Positions 61,222-64,000 of a stretch of DNA of 64,000 nt are shown piece after piece. The notes beneath the pieces were generated by a model that ran no database searches, was not told the DNA's origin, and saw nothing but the letters and a program-made list of their open reading frames with translations. The position numbers and the translations under genes are program-made. Source of the DNA: Peribacillus sp. FSL E2-0218 (GTDB taxonomy: Bacteria > Bacillota > Bacilli > Bacillales > DSM-1321); NCBI RefSeq assembly GCF_037992945.1, contig NZ_CP150304.1, positions 4,602,501 through 4,666,500 on the forward strand, read 5' to 3'. Numbering within the stretch: the first letter of the stretch is position 1; every line of letters begins with the position of its first letter.

Positions 61222-61377
61222 CCTCTTCACCCCATTTCATGTATCTGATATCTAAAGTGAAACTTGTTTAAAAAAATCAATCTAGCACTATTGATTCATG
61301 GAAAAAAGAACGAATGTTCGTATATAATTGATTTATTCCCCTTGTCTATCACTTTAATAATTAAAGGAGGGATAACA

Positions 61378-62001
61378 ATGAACCCATCAACTTCTCATTT
61401 TTTTTCTCATTCATTAGAGTTCTTACAGCAACAGTACTCATCTTTCTTTGAACAACCGATCATTCACGTATTTTTACAAAACCCTGAGCATATGAAGATT
61501 CTCACCGAGACTCTTGACTCCCCTTCTTCTCACAACATATGTCATCTCAACGAGACTTTCCAAATTTTCTATTACCGGGCTAAGGTATATAAATACATGT
61601 GCTCCTTGATTTATTTTTTCTCCGTTGATTTTGATAAAAGGGTACGCAAGCAGCGGGAACGCTATCGAATGGTACTTGATGCCGCACCGAGCGATGCCGT
61701 GAGAATGATCGATCGAATCGGCAATTATGACGGTCAGCTTGAAAAAATGGGGGAAACGAATGATCTCTCCTCACATATCAGTGATGAAGAGATGATAAAG
61801 GCCTTGCAGAAGTTAACGGCCAAACAAAACCTGGTACTGACCATGATCTTTTCTTATGGACTATCCAATAAAGAGATTGCTGCCTATTTCCATGAGTCAC
61901 CCCAGAATATTTCCAGCATCCGCAAACAAGCACTCAAAAAGCTCCGAAAGCACTATATGGATGAGGTATATGATAGAAAGGAGAAAAGCCATTGTGGATA
62001 G
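61378..62001 (+). CDS. sigO: Sigma factor SigO (YvrI-like)
   Basis: A 207-residue alternative sigma subunit, about the length of B. subtilis YvrI (206). The C-terminal region 4 HTH is clear: LQKLTAKQNLVLTMIFSYGL and SNKEIAAYFHESPQNISSIR with RKQALKKLRK. A full region 2 is not evident. In B. subtilis SigO works with RsoA, which supplies region 2-like functions, to transcribe oxdC-yvrL and its own operon under acid or wall stress. AAAGGAGGG lies 8 nt before the ATG; the longer frame is rejected. Confidence 0.88.
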   Translation: MNPSTSHFFSHSLEFLQQQYSSFFEQPIIHVFLQNPEHMKILTETLDSPSSHNICHLNETFQIFYYRAKVYKYMCSLIYFFSVDFDKRVRKQRERYRMVLDAAPSDAVRMIDRIGNYDGQLEKMGETNDLSSHISDEEMIKALQKLTAKQNLVLTMIFSYGLSNKEIAAYFHESPQNISSIRKQALKKLRKHYMDEVYDRKEKSHCG

Positions 62002-62212
62002 TAAACTTTCTAAAGAAGAGCTGATGAACTTAATCAATTCTCTGAATCCAAAAATAAAAAAATCATTAAAAAACACAAACTATCAAGACCGGAGCGACCT
62101 CGAGCAAGAGATCAAGCTCAAAATCATTGAATCCTATGAAAAGATCGCCGCCATCGAAGCACCCAATTTCGAGGAGTTCCTTGCCGAATTCTTGACTAAG
62201 CAAAAACAATGA
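61994..62212 (+). CDS. rsoA: Sigma-O co-regulator RsoA
   Basis: A 72-residue HTH_16-type protein with the core SLNPKIKKSLKNTNYQDRSD and LEQEIKLKIIESYEKI, as in B. subtilis RsoA (79 aa). It provides the region 2-like part of the split SigO holoenzyme. It starts at GTG 61994, inside the sigO end (8-nt overlap), with AAAGGAG 10 nt upstream: translational coupling keeps the two subunits in ratio. Confidence 0.87.
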   Translation: MDSKLSKEELMNLINSLNPKIKKSLKNTNYQDRSDLEQEIKLKIIESYEKIAAIEAPNFEEFLAEFLTKQKQ

Positions 62213-62213
62213 A

Positions 62214-62258
62214 AAAGCACCAAGTCCGGATCATGCCGGACTTGGTGCTTTTTTAATC
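62214..62258. terminator. Bidirectional terminator between rsoA and the acylase gene
   Basis: AAGCACCAAGTCCGG / CCGGACTTGGTGCTT with ATCATG loop and T-run. Confidence 0.92.
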
Positions 62259-64000
62259 AATAAGCTGGCTTCAAGGTCAGCTTATCACCTTTTGGATCAT
62301 TCATTACCGTTTGGTGATATGTCCCATCTGCCCAATCGTCAAGCTGATCGTGGTACCATTCGCTTTTGACGTTACCTGATTGGCCAGGTCCAACGAGGTG
62401 ATAGGCCTTGCTCATGTCGGATAGATCCATGACGAATCTCCAGGATCCGCCATGATTGACGGTACCGTCCTCCAAAAATGCCGCTGCCTGCACAGTGACG
62501 CTGCTGCCGCCTACCGGCACACCGCCGTCGCTGTTAAACAAATAATTTAACGGCGTGACGCTCGATAGCGGATGGTTGAACCTTACCTGATGGTAGTCCC
62601 CCCATTCCCAATCCGCTATATCGTTCCCCTGTGTTTCTTCCAATTCCTTTAACGTCTGCTGCAGCGACTTGGCAAGCACCTGCTCCAATCCGCCGCCCTC
62701 TTCGATCCACGGACCCGGCTTACCGTCCAGAGCCCGGCGCAGCAGTTCATCAATGGCAGAACGCCTTCCATTAAAGAGGTTGAGGGTTTCCTCCGGTATT
62801 TCTTCTTTAAGCAAAACATCCCCTATTTTCCGCATCCAGGCATTAAAAATCATCGGTGCCGCTTCATCCGCGGAATCAATATGATTCCACTTCTTTAAAA
62901 TCCTAATTGCCTGTTCTTCCTGCTTGCCCGATGAACCCTTCAATACCTCCAGGAACTGAGGGGCAAATTCCTTGGCTTGAAGATTCACCTGATCCATCTG
63001 CAGCGTTTGCATGTCTTCGGCCGTCAGCTTTTTATTGGCCTTCAAAAACTCCTGTATCCTCATCTGACGGTATGGCTGGGCCCAGTTATTGCTGATGTGG
63101 TAAGGGTACTCATCCGAGATGACTTTATTGTTCGCTGTCGATATGAAACCTTCCTTTGGATTGATCGTTTTAGGAAGCTCATCAAACGGGATGTAACCCT
63201 TCCACTCATATTCATCCGTCCAGCCAGGAACAGGCAGCATGCTATCGCCCTTTTTCCGGATCGGGATTTTCCCGTTCGCCTTATAGGCAATGGTCCCATC
63301 GTTGGACGCAAAGACGAAATTCTGCGCCGGCGTTTCGAATTTCAAGAGAGCCTTTTCGAAATCGTTCCAGTTTTCCGCTTTATTCATATTCAATACCGCT
63401 TCAAGCTCCGCGGATGGATCAAGTGCCGTCCACCTTAAGGCAAGGACCGTATCTTTGCCGCTTTTGCCGGCAAACTCGGAGATGACCGGTCCATGACGGG
63501 TAACGGTCACCTTATAATCCAGGGTTTTCCCATCCTTCACCTTGATCGGCTCGTCCACGATTTCAGCTTTTTCCCATTCATCCTTGAAGGCGAATTCCTT
63601 CTCGTTTTCCGGATTTCTCTTCTCAATGAATAAATCCTGGACATCCGGCCCCGTATTGGTCACTCCCCATGCGACCTTTTCATTATGGCCGAGGATGATC
63701 CCCGGAATTCCGGCAAAAATTACACCGCTCACATTGACTGTCGGGGCTTGCAAATGCATTTGATACCAAACGGACGGTGTAGCCAGCCCAAGATGTGGAT
63801 CATCCGCCAATAAAGGTTTCCCCGAATCGGTTTTACTGCCCGAAACGACCCAATTATTGCTGCCGTTGAATTCATACGGAATGACGGCCGCTGCGAAACT
63901 TTTTTCAATATCCAGCTCCTCCTTACTGATGATGTAAGGAGCACTCTTTGGATAATCCGGAAATAAATCATACGCCTTTTCCTTCGGGAACGTTTGCAGC
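62257..64000 (-). CDS. Penicillin acylase-family (S45) Ntn-hydrolase, 5' part missing
   Basis: The C-terminal 581 codons of an S45 acylase; the start lies beyond the window end. The frame is open to base 64000. The self-cleavage and nucleophile site is visible as YEFNGSNNWVVSG (near 63870-63840), where the Ser of SNNW becomes the N-terminus of the beta chain. Later motifs are LADDPHLG, ITLGHNEKVAWGVTN-like ILGHNEKVAWGVTN, and the C-terminal VPVGGSSVTVQAA. Family members hydrolyse penicillins or acyl-homoserine lactones; the substrate is not predictable. Confidence 0.92.
   Translation of the reverse strand, partial: LQTFPKEKAYDLFPDYPKSAPYIISKEELDIEKSFAAAVIPYEFNGSNNWVVSGSKTDSGKPLLADDPHLGLATPSVWYQMHLQAPTVNVSGVIFAGIPGIILGHNEKVAWGVTNTGPDVQDLFIEKRNPENEKEFAFKDEWEKAEIVDEPIKVKDGKTLDYKVTVTRHGPVISEFAGKSGKDTVLALRWTALDPSAELEAVLNMNKAENWNDFEKALLKFETPAQNFVFASNDGTIAYKANGKIPIRKKGDSMLPVPGWTDEYEWKGYIPFDELPKTINPKEGFISTANNKVISDEYPYHISNNWAQPYRQMRIQEFLKANKKLTAEDMQTLQMDQVNLQAKEFAPQFLEVLKGSSGKQEEQAIRILKKWNHIDSADEAAPMIFNAWMRKIGDVLLKEEIPEETLNLFNGRRSAIDELLRRALDGKPGPWIEEGGGLEQVLAKSLQQTLKELEETQGNDIADWEWGDYHQVRFNHPLSSVTPLNYLFNSDGGVPVGGSSVTVQAAAFLEDGTVNHGGSWRFVMDLSDMSKAYHLVGPGQSGNVKSEWYHDQLDDWADGTYHQTVMNDPKGDKLTLKPAY

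Noticed and set aside
61309..61320. LexA-like site upstream of sigO (ACGAATGTTCGT)
   Set aside because: It lacks the four-base centre of the Bacillus site CGAACNNNNGTTCG, so it is only a chance palindrome.

Overview
The window is chromosomal DNA from a spore-forming Bacillaceae. The evidence is the gene content: a CwlJ germination hydrolase, the SigO/RsoA split sigma factor, YvrJ, a YpzG-type peptide, PutBCPR, GlpPFKD and zinc-free ribosomal protein paralogues. Promoters, strong AGGAGG ribosome sites and U-tailed terminators are Bacillus-like. Composition and gene order suggest the Bacillus simplex/Peribacillus group, but that is an inference. There is no phage, insertion sequence, rRNA operon or CRISPR array. 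One tRNA gene (Ala, anticodon GGC) is present.

Layout. 0-6.4 kb: a truncated EamA transporter, an MgtC-like membrane protein, a Gfo/Idh/MocA oxidoreductase, tRNA-Ala, an aminotransferase, a VOC protein and a small XRE regulator. 7-12.6 kb: proline catabolism (putB, putC, putP, putR). 12.7-18.7 kb: an MBL hydrolase, then the glycerol regulon (glpD, glpK, glpF, glpP) with two GlpP-type leader hairpins and a perfect cre site in the glpF promoter. 19.4-20.8 kb: a SAM-I riboswitch ahead of a MetE-like protein. 20.9-22.6 kb: a PadR regulator and its membrane permease, probably self-regulated. 22.9-31.3 kb: a decayed M50 protease, a CaiB/BaiF enzyme, a LysP lysine permease, a secreted M4 protease, a SET protein and a NagZ-like GH3 enzyme. 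31.5-38.1 kb: TrmB regulator and TauE/SafE exporter (divergent), an SDR, PpiB, a YhfP-like reductase, CwlJ, a DUF1292 protein and a second VOC protein. 38.5-39.1 kb: zinc-free L33 and S14 with Zur-type boxes. 39.2-49.2 kb: a chemoreceptor, a GIY-YIG protein, YpzG, alkaline phosphatase with a DUF4352-like partner and PhoP-type repeats, PurT with PurR-type boxes, a LysM-M14 peptidase, and catalase with PerR-type and Fur-like boxes. 49.6-64 kb: a TetR regulator, a YvlD-like protein, secreted endonuclease I, an amino acid permease, a DUF4349 lipoprotein, a large YfkN-like nucleotidase, GNAT and DinB proteins, YvrJ, SigO-RsoA, and a penicillin acylase cut by the window end.

Most genes here form nutrient-scavenging and stress modules: proline, glycerol, lysine, phosphate (secreted phosphatase, nuclease and nucleotidase), zinc sparing and peroxide defence. 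Many carry recognisable cis-regulatory sites.

The most unusual material is non-coding. First, a roughly 53-nt element with two hairpins occurs twice (36904 and 46058). In both copies it lies exactly 7 nt after a -10 box, and paired base changes preserve both stems. It looks like the 5' end of an undescribed structured RNA. Second, four intergenic loci (15.3, 28.4, 36.1 and 38.2 kb) hold degenerate tandem repeats with a period of about 20-22 bp, three of them directly after a terminator.
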